The position numbers and the translations under genes are program-made. The notes beneath the pieces were generated by a model. It searched no databases. It was not told where the DNA came from and saw nothing but the letters and a program-made list of their open reading frames with translations. 64,000 nt of DNA from IGN2 sp963802005 (lineage in GTDB: Bacteria; Bacteroidota; Ignavibacteria; Ignavibacteriales; Ignavibacteriaceae), in contig CAWDGX010000006.1 of the NCBI GenBank assembly GCA_963802005.1, forward strand, positions 186,001-250,000, given 5' to 3'. How positions within the stretch are numbered: position 1 is the stretch's first letter; each line of letters begins with the position of its first letter. This document shows, piece after piece, positions 18,694-28,927 of the stretch.

Positions 18694-20058
18694 ATGTCTA
18701 AGTCTAGAATAAAATATATCTGCTCTAACTGCAGCTACGAATCACTCAAATGGCTGGGCAAATGCCCCGAATGTGAAAGCTGGAATTCATTCACCGAAGA
18801 AATCGTTGAAACCTCTAAACGCAAACCAACAATCTCAAAATCAAAATATGAACTGAACACAATTGAAACTATTTCTGCAAATGAAGAAGATCGGATTAAA
18901 ACAGGAATAAGTGAATTTGATCGTGTGCTTGGTGGTGGGCTGATGCCCGGTTCAGTAATATTGCTTGGTGGAGATCCTGGTATAGGGAAATCAACACTTG
19001 CAATGCAGGCTACTGCAAATATCAATCACAAAGTTTTATACGCTACCGGAGAAGAATCTGAAAAGCAAATCAAGCTTAGAGCCAGCAGATTAAAACTGAA
19101 CTCCCCTGATTTTTATGTTCAGGCAGAAACAAATCTTTCAGATATACTTGGTGCAATCAATCAGCTTTCACCTGCTGTTGTTGTGATTGATTCAATTCAA
19201 ACAATGTACAGAAGCGAACTCGACAACTCTCCCGGAACAATAACTCAAATCAGAGAATGCACATCCCTCTTGATGGAAGAAGCAAAGAAAAAACATTACT
19301 CTGTTATAATAATAGGTCACGTTACTAAAGAAGGAATGATTGCGGGACCAAAATTACTCGAACATATGGTTGATGCAGTTATTCAGTTTGAAGGTGAGTC
19401 AAATTATTCTTTCCGGATTCTTCGTGCACAGAAGAACAGGTTCGGAAGCACAAATGAAATTGGTGTTTTTGAAATGCACGAAGACGGTTTGCGAGAAGTA
19501 AAAAATCCCAGTGAATTATTTTTAAGTGAAAGAGAAAAACAAACTCCCGGATCAGTTGTAACCTCAAGTATTGAAGGAACACGCCCGATTCTTCTGGAAG
19601 TTCAAGCACTTGTTACTCCTTCAAATTATGGTTACCCACAAAGAGTCTCAAATGGATTTGATCAAAGAAGACTTTCAATTCTGCTCGCTGTTCTTGAAAA
19701 AAGAGCAGGTATCAGAGTATCTTCAACAAATGTATTTGTAAACATTGCTGGTGGAATTCGAATAACCGAACCAGCAGCAGATTTAGCTGTTTGCTCAGCA
19801 ATTGCTTCCAGTCTTACGGAAAAAGTTATTGAAAATCAGACAATTATAATTGGTGAAGTTGGTCTCGGAGGAGAGATCAGAAGCGTTGGACACATCGAAA
19901 AAAGAATTCAGGAAGCTGAGAAATTAGGGTTCAAATATGCAATTATTCCCTCTGGTAACAAGAAGGAGTTGAAATCCTCGGGAAGCATTTCAGTGAAGAC
20001 TTATGATAACCTGGACCAGGTTGTAAAAAGCATTTTGTCCAAATCAGCTAATTCTTAG
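18694..20058 (+). CDS. radA: DNA repair protein RadA (Sms)
   Basis: RecA-like branch-migration helicase acting in recombinational repair. The 454 aa frame is intact. An N-terminal C4 zinc finger (Cys 10, 13, 24, 27) is followed by Walker A GGDPGIGKST (92-101), Walker B VVVIDSIQTMY, the RadA-specific KNRFGSTNEIGVFEM motif and a C-terminal Lon-protease-like domain (VFVNIAGGIRITEPAADLAV). The Lon domain is not proteolytic in this family. An inverted repeat lies between alaS and the start codon. Confidence 0.97.
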   Translation: MSKSRIKYICSNCSYESLKWLGKCPECESWNSFTEEIVETSKRKPTISKSKYELNTIETISANEEDRIKTGISEFDRVLGGGLMPGSVILLGGDPGIGKSTLAMQATANINHKVLYATGEESEKQIKLRASRLKLNSPDFYVQAETNLSDILGAINQLSPAVVVIDSIQTMYRSELDNSPGTITQIRECTSLLMEEAKKKHYSVIIIGHVTKEGMIAGPKLLEHMVDAVIQFEGESNYSFRILRAQKNRFGSTNEIGVFEMHEDGLREVKNPSELFLSEREKQTPGSVVTSSIEGTRPILLEVQALVTPSNYGYPQRVSNGFDQRRLSILLAVLEKRAGIRVSSTNVFVNIAGGIRITEPAADLAVCSAIASSLTEKVIENQTIIIGEVGLGGEIRSVGHIEKRIQEAEKLGFKYAIIPSGNKKELKSSGSISVKTYDNLDQVVKSILSKSANS

Positions 20059-20172
20059 CGTTTTTAAGCTTTTCCAACCCATTAAAAATCAGTATTGAGA
20101 ATATGCAGAGTTTTTATATTTTTATATGTGGCTTTTGCCATATTGTTATTTAATTATTAATTGAGGTCTCTT

Positions 20173-20424
20173 GTGAGCAAAAAACTTTTTGTGGGAAGTC
20201 TCCCATGGGCAGTCAACGACGATGGTTTAAAGCAAGCTTTCACTCCATTCGGTAATGTTGTTTCTGCCACAGTTGTAGTTGATCGCCGGTCTGGACGATC
20301 TAAAGGATTCGGATTTGTTGAAATGGAAAACGATTCCGAAGCCGTAGCTGCTATCGAAGCACTTAATGGTTCTGAACTTGAAGGCAGGAGCATTGTGGTA
20401 AACGAAGCAAAACCAAAAGAATAA
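20173..20424 (+). CDS. RRM-domain RNA-binding protein
   Basis: Small single-RRM protein of the cyanobacterial/Bacteroidota Rbp type that binds single-stranded RNA. The GTG at 20173 is chosen as start because GAGGT lies 5 bases upstream at 20163-20167; this gives 83 aa. RNP2 is KLFVGSLPW (residues 3-11) and RNP1 is KGFGFVEM (about 45-52), with the R-S-G-R-S-K turn before it. There is no glycine-rich tail. A terminator follows. Homologues are often cold-induced; the sequence does not show regulation here. Confidence 0.93.
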   Translation: MSKKLFVGSLPWAVNDDGLKQAFTPFGNVVSATVVVDRRSGRSKGFGFVEMENDSEAVAAIEALNGSELEGRSIVVNEAKPKE

Positions 20425-20452
20425 AATATATACTGGCATATTTTGTTTGTTC

Positions 20453-20486
20453 AAGCGCTCACCTTTCGGGCGCTTCTTTATTTCTG
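20453..20486 (+). terminator. Intrinsic terminator after the RRM gene
   Basis: Stem AAGCGCTC (20453-20460) with GGGCGCTT (20468-20475), 8 bp with one G-T pair and a 7-nt loop, followed by CTTTATTTCT. Confidence 0.75.
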
Positions 20487-20520
20487 GTTGAATTGAGGTA
20501 ACTCAGCATTGAAATTACAA

Positions 20521-22937
20521 CTAAAAAACAAAAGAATTAATAGCAATTACAAAATTATTTTCTCCACGATAATTCAACTTCCAGCCAAACTCAAGCCTCA
20601 AAGGAATAATTCCCTGTCCTATTCCAAAACCAATTTCATAAAATGGTTTATTGAAAGTTTCTACTTCAGTCGGAAGTATTGCTGCGGACTCGCTTCCAAT
20701 TTCTGATACGGCTGAATTGAAGAAAAGATTAAGAGTTATTTCCCAATCTTTCAAACCGGGGACTTTAAGAAGTTTAAAATTTCATCACGAAAATTGTATT
20801 CAAAGAAAAGAGTCGCAACTCTTTCACCAAATATTTCGTTTACTCGTAGAGTTCTGAAGCTAAATGGTTTTGATAACCATTGAAGGTTGCCGGGTAAAGC
20901 GTACATATTCTGGTATGGCAGCGTTCCAACATTGTACATACCAAATAATTCCAGGTTGAAATAAGAAGAGCGAAAACTTCTCGTAAAGTTATCAATGTAT
21001 AAACGATAGGTGGTATAATCCAGACCGCTGTTCAACAAATCTTTATTTGAGTATGCAATATCGCCGCTAAAAATAGTGTAAGAATCTCCCATAGAAGTTC
21101 GTCTTCTGAAGTATCCATCTTCAATATAATCCCGGAAATCAAATTTAAATCCTGCTGTTAAAGCATTTATACTTGTTTCATAAATGGGTGGGTTTGGAGG
21201 ATAATCTTTATCCTTTCTGAAAAAAGAATATTCGAGTGTTGGTATAAGCATTTTTATCTTTATGAGTAAGAAAACCAACACTCAGATCAAGCACAGGAAA
21301 AACTTCACTCTCAAAATCAAAATCAAATCCTGTTGAGTAGTAATAACTGCGGAATTCCTGCTTGTTGAATAATGCCAGTAATGATGCTGTTAAATCAGTA
21401 TAATCATCGGATGTTCCGAAGAGTTCCTTAATTGAATCAAAAACATCAAGACTTATTGCTGTTGTTCTGTAATCACCCAGTAAATATTCAAAACCAAAAT
21501 CTGTTTTAAATCTTTCATCAGAAAAACCATAAGCAAGATTTAAAGATGAATTTAACCTTTGATCGAAATAATCTTCAAGATAAAATCCTAAGTCTTGGAG
21601 TGAATCCTTCAACACTGTTAAATCGCCAGCAGTTAAGTGTTCCGTTAATTGAAAAGTTTTCTGAAAAATACGTGCGTGTACTGAGCCAGGAAAATTGATC
21701 CCAAAAAGAAAAAGGAATTTGTTGCAGGCTGTCAATTCGCTTATATGCAGAATCTTCTTCATTTGTGTTTGGAATTGTTTGAGCAGATGTCCAGTAAAGT
21801 GAATCTTTCTTATCAGCATCAGGAAGAACTGTAATTATTGCTTTGGAGAAAATATCTTCACTTAAATCAGGATTGATTTTATAATCATAAAGAATTGTAT
21901 TCAGTTCAAAACCAAATCTTGCCAGACCAAGTATATTGCCTTTCATAAATAATCTGTAATCAGCCGGCATATAAATATCATCATAACTTGAGAATTGCTG
22001 AAAGATACTTATCGTATCAAAGATACCACCGATATTTGCAGAACGGTTCAGTTCCAAATCAACCTGGATAAGTTCAAAAGTACTGTCATTGATAAAAATG
22101 TTACCAACGAATCCTGGATCATCTGAATTTTCCGGGCTTAGAAATAACTTATAAACTTTTCTATCATCCATCATCACAACTCTGTCTATGTAGTAGTAAT
22201 AATAATCGAGTGCGTCATCCGAAATTGGTCCGGGGAGTTTGCTGCCGAAAAATCTAATGTCACCCTCATAAAAATTCTGAATTAGTCTCCCGCCTGTAAC
22301 AATATTGATTGTGGGAGGAAAGTTTGCACTTTGCTTTCGGGCGATAATAATCATCTTTAAACTGATCTGGTTTTTTGAAGTATCCTTTGCTTTGATTTTC
22401 GAGTATCCCGGTAATTTTCAAATCAACTGAATCCTCACCTGCTCCAATTCCTATTGATACATTTCTTCCTCTAGCACTTATTTCATCAGTGGTTCTGACC
22501 ATTCCTTTTGTGTAGGCTTCAAACTCATAAGTATTCAGCTTTGAATTTCTTTCATTCTTTTTTTCAATTGCTTTACGGATTATGTCTAAGGCAGGATTTT
22601 CACCAGGAAGAATTACAATATCGGGGAGAAGAATTTCTGTTTTTCTCAAAGTAAAATTCATTTCCTTTAAATCTTTGCTCAGATTGACACTAATAGTATC
22701 AGAGTAGTAGCCGATGTAAGAAGCCACAAGAGAATACTCGCCACGTGAAAGTTTAAGCTCGTAATCACCATTTGTATTTGCGGCTGTGCCAAGCGTTGTG
22801 TTCAGAACTCTTATATTTCCATAGGAAAGTGATTCGCCTGATTGTGCATCGGTGATTCGGCCGGAAAGAACGAATGTTTGAGCAAATATATTGTTAGAAA
22901 TTAGCAGGGCAGCTAAAAGTAAGTAGATATTATTCAT
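20521..22937 (-). CDS. DUF5686 / carboxypeptidase-like regulatory domain outer-membrane protein, frameshifted
   Basis: Outer-membrane protein of the DUF5686 family, found throughout Bacteroidota; function unknown. A signal peptide (LLLAALLISNNIFAQ) precedes a CarboxypepD_reg-like domain (SGRITDAQSGESLSYGNIRV ... GEYSLVASYIGYYSDT). A long DUF5686 region and C-terminal beta-barrel strands follow. It occupies four further frames, with breaks near 22330, 21640, 21245 and 20755. Joined, it is about 805 aa and ends GENNFVIAINSFVF. It is a single gene: each segment continues the previous one at the break. Confidence 0.8.
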
Positions 22938-23070
22938 ACAGAAATTGATTGTTATACCTTCTCAAAAGTAAAGAAAAGCTCGATTAGTATTAAGAGAAAA
23001 TAATTGGTGTTATAATTGTACTGTTAATCTCATTATCTTTTCAAAATAAATGTCATACAAGTATTTAATT

Positions 23071-23808
23071 ATGAAATATAAAAAAATAATTCTGCTGCTT
23101 ATTATCTTTGCTTCTACTCAATTCCTTCTTCCTCAAGAACAGGGATCAACTGAAACCGACCCCGTAAACATAACGGCGATGGCTGTTATAAATAAGTACT
23201 TAAATGCAATTGGCGGAATAGATAATTTTACGAGCGTTCAGGATAGAACAACTGTTATGACAGGTTTTGCAATGAATCAGCCCATCGATATCGTAATAAT
23301 GCAGAAATATCCTGATAAACTTTTCCAGGAACTTCGGGTCGGAGAAGTGAAACAATTAATCTATTACAGCGATGGCAAGGGCATGCTGAAAATTGGCGAT
23401 GAAATAACTGAGATTGAAAACAAAGAGCTTGAAAGACTAAAAGTAGATGCAACGATGCAACTATTACTTGATCCGGAAAAGTATGGAATAAAAACGGAAG
23501 TGCTTTACAATGAAATGGTGGATAGCACCGACTGCTATAAAATAAAATTTGTTTTGCCCTCAGGAATACGCTGGTTTCAATATTATAGTGTCGAAACAGA
23601 TTTAAAGGTAAAAGAAACGAAAGAAATACAAACCAAGCAGGGATTGTTCGAACAGGAAACTTATTTTTCAGATTACAGGGAAGCGCAAGGATTAAAATAT
23701 CCATTCAGGATAAAACAATATTTAGGTTTGCAGGAGATCGACCTGACAGTAACCAGCATTGAAATTAACACTGGTTTAGATGATAAAGTCTTCGATGTTT
23801 CGGATTAA
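23071..23808 (+). CDS. LolA-like periplasmic/outer-membrane lipoprotein-sorting-type protein
   Basis: 245 aa from ATG 23071 (a start at 23050 would place 7 residues before the signal peptide MKYKKIILLLIIFASTQF). The mature part begins near Q26 and carries VINKYLNAIGGIDNFTSVQD, a phrase typical of the LolA/VioE-like beta-sheet proteins annotated as 'outer membrane lipoprotein-sorting protein' in Bacteroidota. It ends VTSIEINTGLDDKVFDV. A lipid or hydrophobic ligand is likely, but lipoprotein carriage is not shown. The HAD gene starts on the next base after its stop, so they are co-transcribed. Confidence 0.7.
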   Translation: MKYKKIILLLIIFASTQFLLPQEQGSTETDPVNITAMAVINKYLNAIGGIDNFTSVQDRTTVMTGFAMNQPIDIVIMQKYPDKLFQELRVGEVKQLIYYSDGKGMLKIGDEITEIENKELERLKVDATMQLLLDPEKYGIKTEVLYNEMVDSTDCYKIKFVLPSGIRWFQYYSVETDLKVKETKEIQTKQGLFEQETYFSDYREAQGLKYPFRIKQYLGLQEIDLTVTSIEINTGLDDKVFDVSD

Positions 23809-24396
23809 ATGAATAAGAGTAAATATTCAGCAATCGTTTTTGATTTGGGGAATGTTTTAATTCCCTTTGATTATACTCCGGCAATTAGTAAGCTTAACCA
23901 GATTCAATCAGGTTTAGGTGATAAGTTTGCTGAATTCTATAAAGCTAACTATTCTCTCCACAGGGATTTTGAAAGAGGAAATATCCCTGAAACCTCTTTC
24001 ATAAATAAAATGCTTGAAGTTGTTGATCATAAAATTAATGCGGAAACTTTCTGTAGAATTTTTTCTGATATTTTTACTTTGAATGAAGAAGTGATTGCTC
24101 TTTTACCAATTCTAAAAAACAATTACAAACTTTTTCTTCTCTCAAATACTAATTCGATTCATCAGAAGTATGGATGGCAGAAATACGATTTCTTAAAATA
24201 TTTTGATAAGCTAATTCTGTCTCACGAGGTTGGTTCGGTCAAGCCGGAAGAAAAAATCTACCGGGCAGTTGAAGAGGCTTCCGGATATCCTTCGGAAGAG
24301 CATTTTTATATTGATGACATTCAGGAATATGTGGATGCAGCTAAAAAGTTTGGTTGGGATGCTGTTCAGTTTGTAGATTATCAAAAGTCTATCTGA
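23809..24396 (+). CDS. HAD-IA family hydrolase (YihX-like)
   Basis: Cytoplasmic phosphatase of the haloacid dehalogenase superfamily, 195 aa, intact. Motif I is IVFDLGNVLIPFD: the nucleophile Asp is followed by Leu-Gly-Asn, as in the glucose-1-phosphatase YihX group rather than the canonical DxDxT. Motif II is LFLLSNTN, the motif III lysine is in GSVKPEEKIY, and motif IV is FYIDDIQEYVDAA. The start codon abuts the stop of the LolA-like gene. Substrate unknown; a sugar phosphate is the best guess from the family. Confidence 0.85.
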   Translation: MNKSKYSAIVFDLGNVLIPFDYTPAISKLNQIQSGLGDKFAEFYKANYSLHRDFERGNIPETSFINKMLEVVDHKINAETFCRIFSDIFTLNEEVIALLPILKNNYKLFLLSNTNSIHQKYGWQKYDFLKYFDKLILSHEVGSVKPEEKIYRAVEEASGYPSEEHFYIDDIQEYVDAAKKFGWDAVQFVDYQKSI

Positions 24397-24477
24397 GTGA
24401 TCTTAAAGAAAGAAAAATAATTTAAAGCTGATTCGATATCATAACTGCTTTTATCAAATTAAGTAAAAAATAATATT

Positions 24478-25249
24478 ATGTGTCTTATTGTTTTTGCAAA
24501 TAACTTCATCGAAGACTACAAACTCGTCTTTGCTGCGAACAGAGATGAATTTTACGAACGACCGAGTGAGCAGGTTGAATTCTGGAGCGAATATCCTGAT
24601 CTTCTTGCCGGAAAAGATCTGAAGGCAGGTGGAACTTGGATGGGAATTACAAAGCAAGGAAGGTTTGCTGCAATCACAAACTTCAGAGACCTAAAAAACC
24701 ACAGAAACGATGCACCGTCACGAGGAAATCTGACAGTAGATTTTCTGAATAAATGATATTTCACCTGAAGAATATTACAACAAACTGAAACCTTCACTAA
24801 ATAACTTTAATGGATTTAATCTTCTGATTGGCAATGTTGACCAACTCTACTATTTTTCAAATAAAACTGAAGATATTCAAAAGCTGGAACCAGGCATTCA
24901 CGGAATAAGTAATGCGATATTGGATACGCCCTGGCCAAAAGTTGAAAAAAGTAAAATTCAACTTCAAAGATTAATTGAATATAAAAAAATTCATCCGTGG
25001 GAAATACTAAATATTCTTGATGATACCTCGCCTGCCAAAGATGAAGAACTTCCGGATACTGGTGTTGGACTTGAACTGGAGAGAGTACTATCCCCTATTT
25101 TTATAAAATCAGAAAAATACGGAACACGATCATCAACCATAGTTACGGTAGATAAGCAAAATAATGTCAGATTTGTTGAAAAGACTTACTTTGCTAACTC
25201 GGGTAGATTTTCAAACAAAGATTTTAATTTTATTATTACTAATAAATAG
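24478..25249 (+). CDS. NRDE (TANGO2-like) family protein, frameshifted
   Basis: Member of the NRDE/TANGO2 family, an Ntn-hydrolase-like fold of debated function. The N-terminal Cys (MCLIVFA) and the AANRDEFYERP motif define it, with GGTWMGITKQGRFAAITNFRD downstream. One indel near 24755 separates the N-terminal 92 residues from the rest (EEYYNKLKPSL ... LDTPWPKVEKSK ... TVDKQNNVRFVEKTY). The joined length of about 256 aa is typical. The GNAT gene follows after 8 bases and is probably co-transcribed. Confidence 0.88.
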
Positions 25250-25257
25250 GAAGAAAA

Positions 25258-25533
25258 ATGGAAGAGAAAGTAATTCACGAAAAAGAAAACAAGCGATTTA
25301 TTATTTACATCGAAGGCAATGAAGTTTATGTTGAATACACGATGGCAGGTAATGAAATAAATTTGCATCATACATTTACTAATCCGGCATTACGTGGGAA
25401 AGGATTAGCGGCTCAGGTAGTTCGAGCCGCTTTAGAATTTGCTAAAGAAAGCAATATGAAAGTTATACCAACCTGCTCTTATGTCCGGGCATTCATTGCA
25501 AAGAATGATGAATACAAAGAGCTGGTAAAATAA
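25258..25533 (+). CDS. GNAT-like acetyltransferase, short (YjdJ/Acetyltransf_CG type)
   Basis: 91 aa, intact, with AGGAAG just before the ATG. It is the minimal GNAT core: a beta-hairpin (FIIYIEGNEVYVEYTMAG), LHHTFTNPALRGKGLAAQVV with the R/Q-G-x-G-x-A acetyl-CoA loop, and a C-terminal IPTCSYVRAFIAKN with the family Cys-Ser-Tyr. These short proteins often have unknown substrates. It converges with the OsmC gene, with 7 bases between the two stop codons. Confidence 0.88.
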   Translation: MEEKVIHEKENKRFIIYIEGNEVYVEYTMAGNEINLHHTFTNPALRGKGLAAQVVRAALEFAKESNMKVIPTCSYVRAFIAKNDEYKELVK

Positions 25534-25540
25534 TAACTTG

Positions 25541-25969
25541 CTATTTCAGTTTTGCATTAAGTATAACCATCGGACCAGTTAAAGCTCTGGATACAGGGCA
25601 AGCTGTTTTAGTCTGTTCGGCGTGTTTTGCAAATGTTGGGGCATCAATACCTTCCACATCACCAACAGTATCAAGCTCAATCTTAGAAATCGTGAATCCG
25701 GCATCAAGCTTTTCAAGATGAACCTTTGCTTCAGTTTTGATTGAGTTAACTTTGAATCCTTCTTTTGATAAAGAATTTGCTAGCGCCATTGAAAAACATC
25801 CCGCATGAGCCGCACCAATTAACTCTTCCGGATTAGTAGTTGTTCCGGTTTCGAAACGCGAGCCAAAATCGTATGCGGTGTTATTTAATATTTTAGTTTC
25901 CGTATTAAGCGAACCTTTTCCGCCTTTTAAATCGCCGTTCCATTCGGCGCTTGCTTTTCTGATTGGCAT
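25541..25969 (-). CDS. OsmC family peroxiredoxin
   Basis: Thiol peroxidase of the OsmC/Ohr superfamily, 142 aa. I start at ATG 25969 (MPIRKASAEWNGDLKGGKG), which has AAGGAG 6 bases upstream; the frame stays open further 5' but with non-family sequence. The two catalytic cysteines are in HAGCFSMALAN (about residue 58) and ACPVSRAL (about 125). The sequence resembles the OsmC subgroup rather than Ohr. It probably detoxifies organic hydroperoxides. Confidence 0.92.
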   Translation of the reverse strand: MPIRKASAEWNGDLKGGKGSLNTETKILNNTAYDFGSRFETGTTTNPEELIGAAHAGCFSMALANSLSKEGFKVNSIKTEAKVHLEKLDAGFTISKIELDTVGDVEGIDAPTFAKHAEQTKTACPVSRALTGPMVILNAKLK

Positions 25970-26153
25970 ATTTTCTCCTTTACTTTTCTGTGATAAGATA
26001 ATAGAATTTGAATGTCCAAAGTTAATATTATTAACCAAAAAATCGTTGAAATAATTCAATTAATGGAGCAGTATTTTAACAAAAACTTTTTAATTGCATA
26101 AATTAGTGTTGAATATTTTAAAGAATGAGCATTAAATCCTTCGGAGAAGAAAT

Positions 26154-27497
26154 ATGCAAAACAAAATTACTCACGTAAAAAAAAGAAGCGGCGCAATAGT
26201 TCCCTTCAAACAGGAAAGAGTTATAAACGCTATTTACCGTGCTGCCGTAGCTGTTGGTGGAAGAGATAAGGACAAAGCTGAAGAACTGGCTGAACAGGTT
26301 GTCCAGATCTTAAATGAAAAATTTGATGAAGATACTTATCCGCATATAGAAGATGTTCAGGATGTTGTTGAAAAAGTTTTAATCGAAAACGGACACGCAA
26401 AAGTAACCAAAGAATATATTCTGTACCGGGAAGAAGCTGCTAAAAGAAGAGATGAAGAAGGAAGACTTAATTCCAAGCTGAATGAAAATATTCCCTGGTC
26501 AAAAGTATGGAGAAACCTGGATTGGGCAGTTGAACATAAACTCAACACAGTTGATTTACTTAATGAAAGAGTTGCTAATGGAGAGTTTGCACAAATAGTT
26601 CACGAATCAGAGACATTATATGAAGATGATGTTGAGCTTGCTGCAAAATTAATAATTGAAAGACTTGAAAATTTAAGAATGGTAATGATAAGTGGCCCTT
26701 CTTCTTCGGGAAAGACAAGCACTACAATGAAGTTAGAACAGAAACTGATAAAGAAAGGCTACAAGTTTAAAGCTTTGATTGTTGATCATTACTTTTTTGA
26801 TCTTGAGTTTCATCCAAAAGATGAATTTGGTGATTACGATTTTGAAACTCCGCAGGCACTCGATCTTAAATTAATTAATGAACATCTTATCCAGTTGAGT
26901 AATGGTGAAGAAGTTTTAATTCCCTCTTATGATTTTAAAACAGGCACACGCAAACTTAATGTTACACCTATGAAATTAGCAAAAGATGAACTTCTTTTAA
27001 TCGACAGCCTGCACGGACTCTACCCTGATTTTAGCAAAGATATATCAGCTGATGTAAAGTTTAAATTGTATCTTGAACCGCTTTTACAAATGAAAGGTCC
27101 CGATAGTAAATATATCAGATGGACTGATATCAGACTGATTAGAAGAATGCTTCGTGATTTTGCACATCGCGCGTACAATCCGACACAAACTCTTGAACAC
27201 TGGCACTATGTGCGTTCAAGTGAGATGAGAAACATTATTCCCTACAGCAACACAGCGGATTTTATTATCAGTAGTGCAATGCCATATGAGCTATGTTTTT
27301 ATTCTCACAAACTGGCGAAGGATTTTGTCGAGTGGGAGAAAAAGTATAGAGAAAATCCTCTGAAGACAGATGCTTATGAAAGAGCTTCGCGGTTAGCTGA
27401 TTTGTTAAAGCACATCACGCCGGTTGAAGATGATTCCCCAGTTCCGCAAGACTCAGTGTTGAGGGAATTTATTGGCGGAAGCAGTATTGTTCATTAA
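26154..27497 (+). CDS. ATP-cone domain / uridine kinase-like P-loop fusion protein
   Basis: 447 aa, intact, with GGAGAAG before the ATG. Residues 5-93 are an ATP-cone regulatory domain (VKKRSGAIVPFKQERVINAI ... VLIENGHAKVTKEYILYR), known from ribonucleotide reductases and NrdR. After a helical linker, residues 170-360 form a phosphoribulokinase/uridine kinase-type P-loop domain: Walker A GPSSSGKTST (181-190), a FKALIVDHYF substrate segment, PQALDLKLINEHL, and a LLLIDSLHGLYP motif equivalent to the uridine-kinase 'EG' loop. It is likely a nucleoside kinase under ATP/dATP control; the exact substrate is not visible. Confidence 0.85.
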   Translation: MQNKITHVKKRSGAIVPFKQERVINAIYRAAVAVGGRDKDKAEELAEQVVQILNEKFDEDTYPHIEDVQDVVEKVLIENGHAKVTKEYILYREEAAKRRDEEGRLNSKLNENIPWSKVWRNLDWAVEHKLNTVDLLNERVANGEFAQIVHESETLYEDDVELAAKLIIERLENLRMVMISGPSSSGKTSTTMKLEQKLIKKGYKFKALIVDHYFFDLEFHPKDEFGDYDFETPQALDLKLINEHLIQLSNGEEVLIPSYDFKTGTRKLNVTPMKLAKDELLLIDSLHGLYPDFSKDISADVKFKLYLEPLLQMKGPDSKYIRWTDIRLIRRMLRDFAHRAYNPTQTLEHWHYVRSSEMRNIIPYSNTADFIISSAMPYELCFYSHKLAKDFVEWEKKYRENPLKTDAYERASRLADLLKHITPVEDDSPVPQDSVLREFIGGSSIVH

Positions 27498-27575
27498 GAA
27501 ACGATCTACTTGATAAAATGATTTTAGAAAAATGCTAGAAATAAAAAATAATGGCTGAAACTCAATTATATCTTA

Positions 27576-28814
27576 TTAAATAAATAGCAATATTGCGTGT
27601 ATCGCTGCCCATAAAGCAAAGTAAAAAATCACTTTCTTTCTTATCTTTTTGACAAGAAATCCAAAATAAATTCCTTTCACGATAGTGTTACTCATCATGG
27701 AAATTAGAATTGCAGATCCAATAACATTTTCAACAGGGAGTTGTTTACTTATTATCGAAACGATAAATGGATCAATATCAGTTACGCCAACAAGTGCTGA
27801 TAATGCCAATAGCCCGGCGCTGCCGAAGAACTGCTTAACCCAAATTGTAACAACAGAAAGAATCACAAAGAGAGAAGCAAAAATTATAGCCGGTTTAATT
27901 TCAAACGGGTTTTGAATGGAAGAGAGTGGACCTGCTGGTGTATCAGAGTTTTTATCGTGCAGAATAATTGCAAGCAAAAGCCCTACAAAAAACAGTGTGA
28001 TTAATTTCCACCAAAGCTCAGCTGCAATTCCAGCATTTAATAAATAAATGATTACCAGTATTCTTAAATACATTACACTGCTGGCTAAAATTGTTGCCTG
28101 AAAAGCTCTGTTCGCGAGAGAATCATTCTTTTTTGCAATATTCCCCATTGCAATACTAACCGCAGTACTTGAAACTATTCCACCCAGCAATCCTGACAAC
28201 CAAAGCCCGATTTTATCTCCAAACTTTTTCATCAGGAAATAGCCGACAAAGCCAATTGATGACACTAAAATGACTATTTGCCAGATTCGATAAGGGTTTA
28301 GATTAAACTGTGTATAATATTTATCGGGTAATGCAGGAAGAATAATTAACGTGACTAATAAAAATCTTACTACTGCAAGGAATTCAGATTTGTCAAGTTT
28401 ATCAATGAATTGTTCTAATCCAGCTTTTTCAGAAAGAAGAAGCGTAGTAAAAATTCCTAAAGCCATAGGAATCCATATATCGGCAACTAAGGAAAGAATA
28501 CCAACAACAAAAGTAAGTAGCGCAGCAATTTCACTTGTCCAACCAACCGCCCCGGATTTCTGCTTGGCTAAATAAGAAGTGAGCAACATTCCGCCAATTA
28601 CAATTAAGCCTACCGGAATAATAAATTCAATATTTAATCTGTAAAGCCATGCACACCCAAATCCAAACAAACTAACAAGAGTGTATGTTCTTACCCCGGC
28701 AGTTATTCTGGCAGAAATTGAGCCGCCTCTGCTTTCTCTTTCAAGCCCAACTAAAAATCCCAATGCAATTGCTACAAGGAATCTTAGTTCATCAGTCCAT
28801 TCAATAAGGTTCAT
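27576..28814 (-). CDS. MgtC/SapB-DUF4010 family membrane protein
   Basis: 412 aa, intact, about 11-12 transmembrane helices. The N-terminal part has the MgtC-like signature FLVAIALGFLVGLERESRG followed by TAGVRTYTLVSLFGF. The C-terminal half is the DUF4010 repeat (GGIVSSTAVSIAMGNIAKK, LSALVGVTDIDPFIVSI). The fusion is common and is annotated as a MgtC/SapB family protein; an ion-transport or membrane-homeostasis role is assumed but not proven. It converges with the ATP-cone gene. Confidence 0.88.
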   Translation of the reverse strand: MNLIEWTDELRFLVAIALGFLVGLERESRGGSISARITAGVRTYTLVSLFGFGCAWLYRLNIEFIIPVGLIVIGGMLLTSYLAKQKSGAVGWTSEIAALLTFVVGILSLVADIWIPMALGIFTTLLLSEKAGLEQFIDKLDKSEFLAVVRFLLVTLIILPALPDKYYTQFNLNPYRIWQIVILVSSIGFVGYFLMKKFGDKIGLWLSGLLGGIVSSTAVSIAMGNIAKKNDSLANRAFQATILASSVMYLRILVIIYLLNAGIAAELWWKLITLFFVGLLLAIILHDKNSDTPAGPLSSIQNPFEIKPAIIFASLFVILSVVTIWVKQFFGSAGLLALSALVGVTDIDPFIVSIISKQLPVENVIGSAILISMMSNTIVKGIYFGFLVKKIRKKVIFYFALWAAIHAILLFI

Positions 28815-28927
28815 TTGAAAAGAAAAGTGAATATTATTATTAGCAAATATATCAAAACTTGCAGGAAATATCTGTTTCGGGAGCTATTGTAATTTCATTT
28901 CCGGAAGTAAAGTTCGTCAAGCGATTT

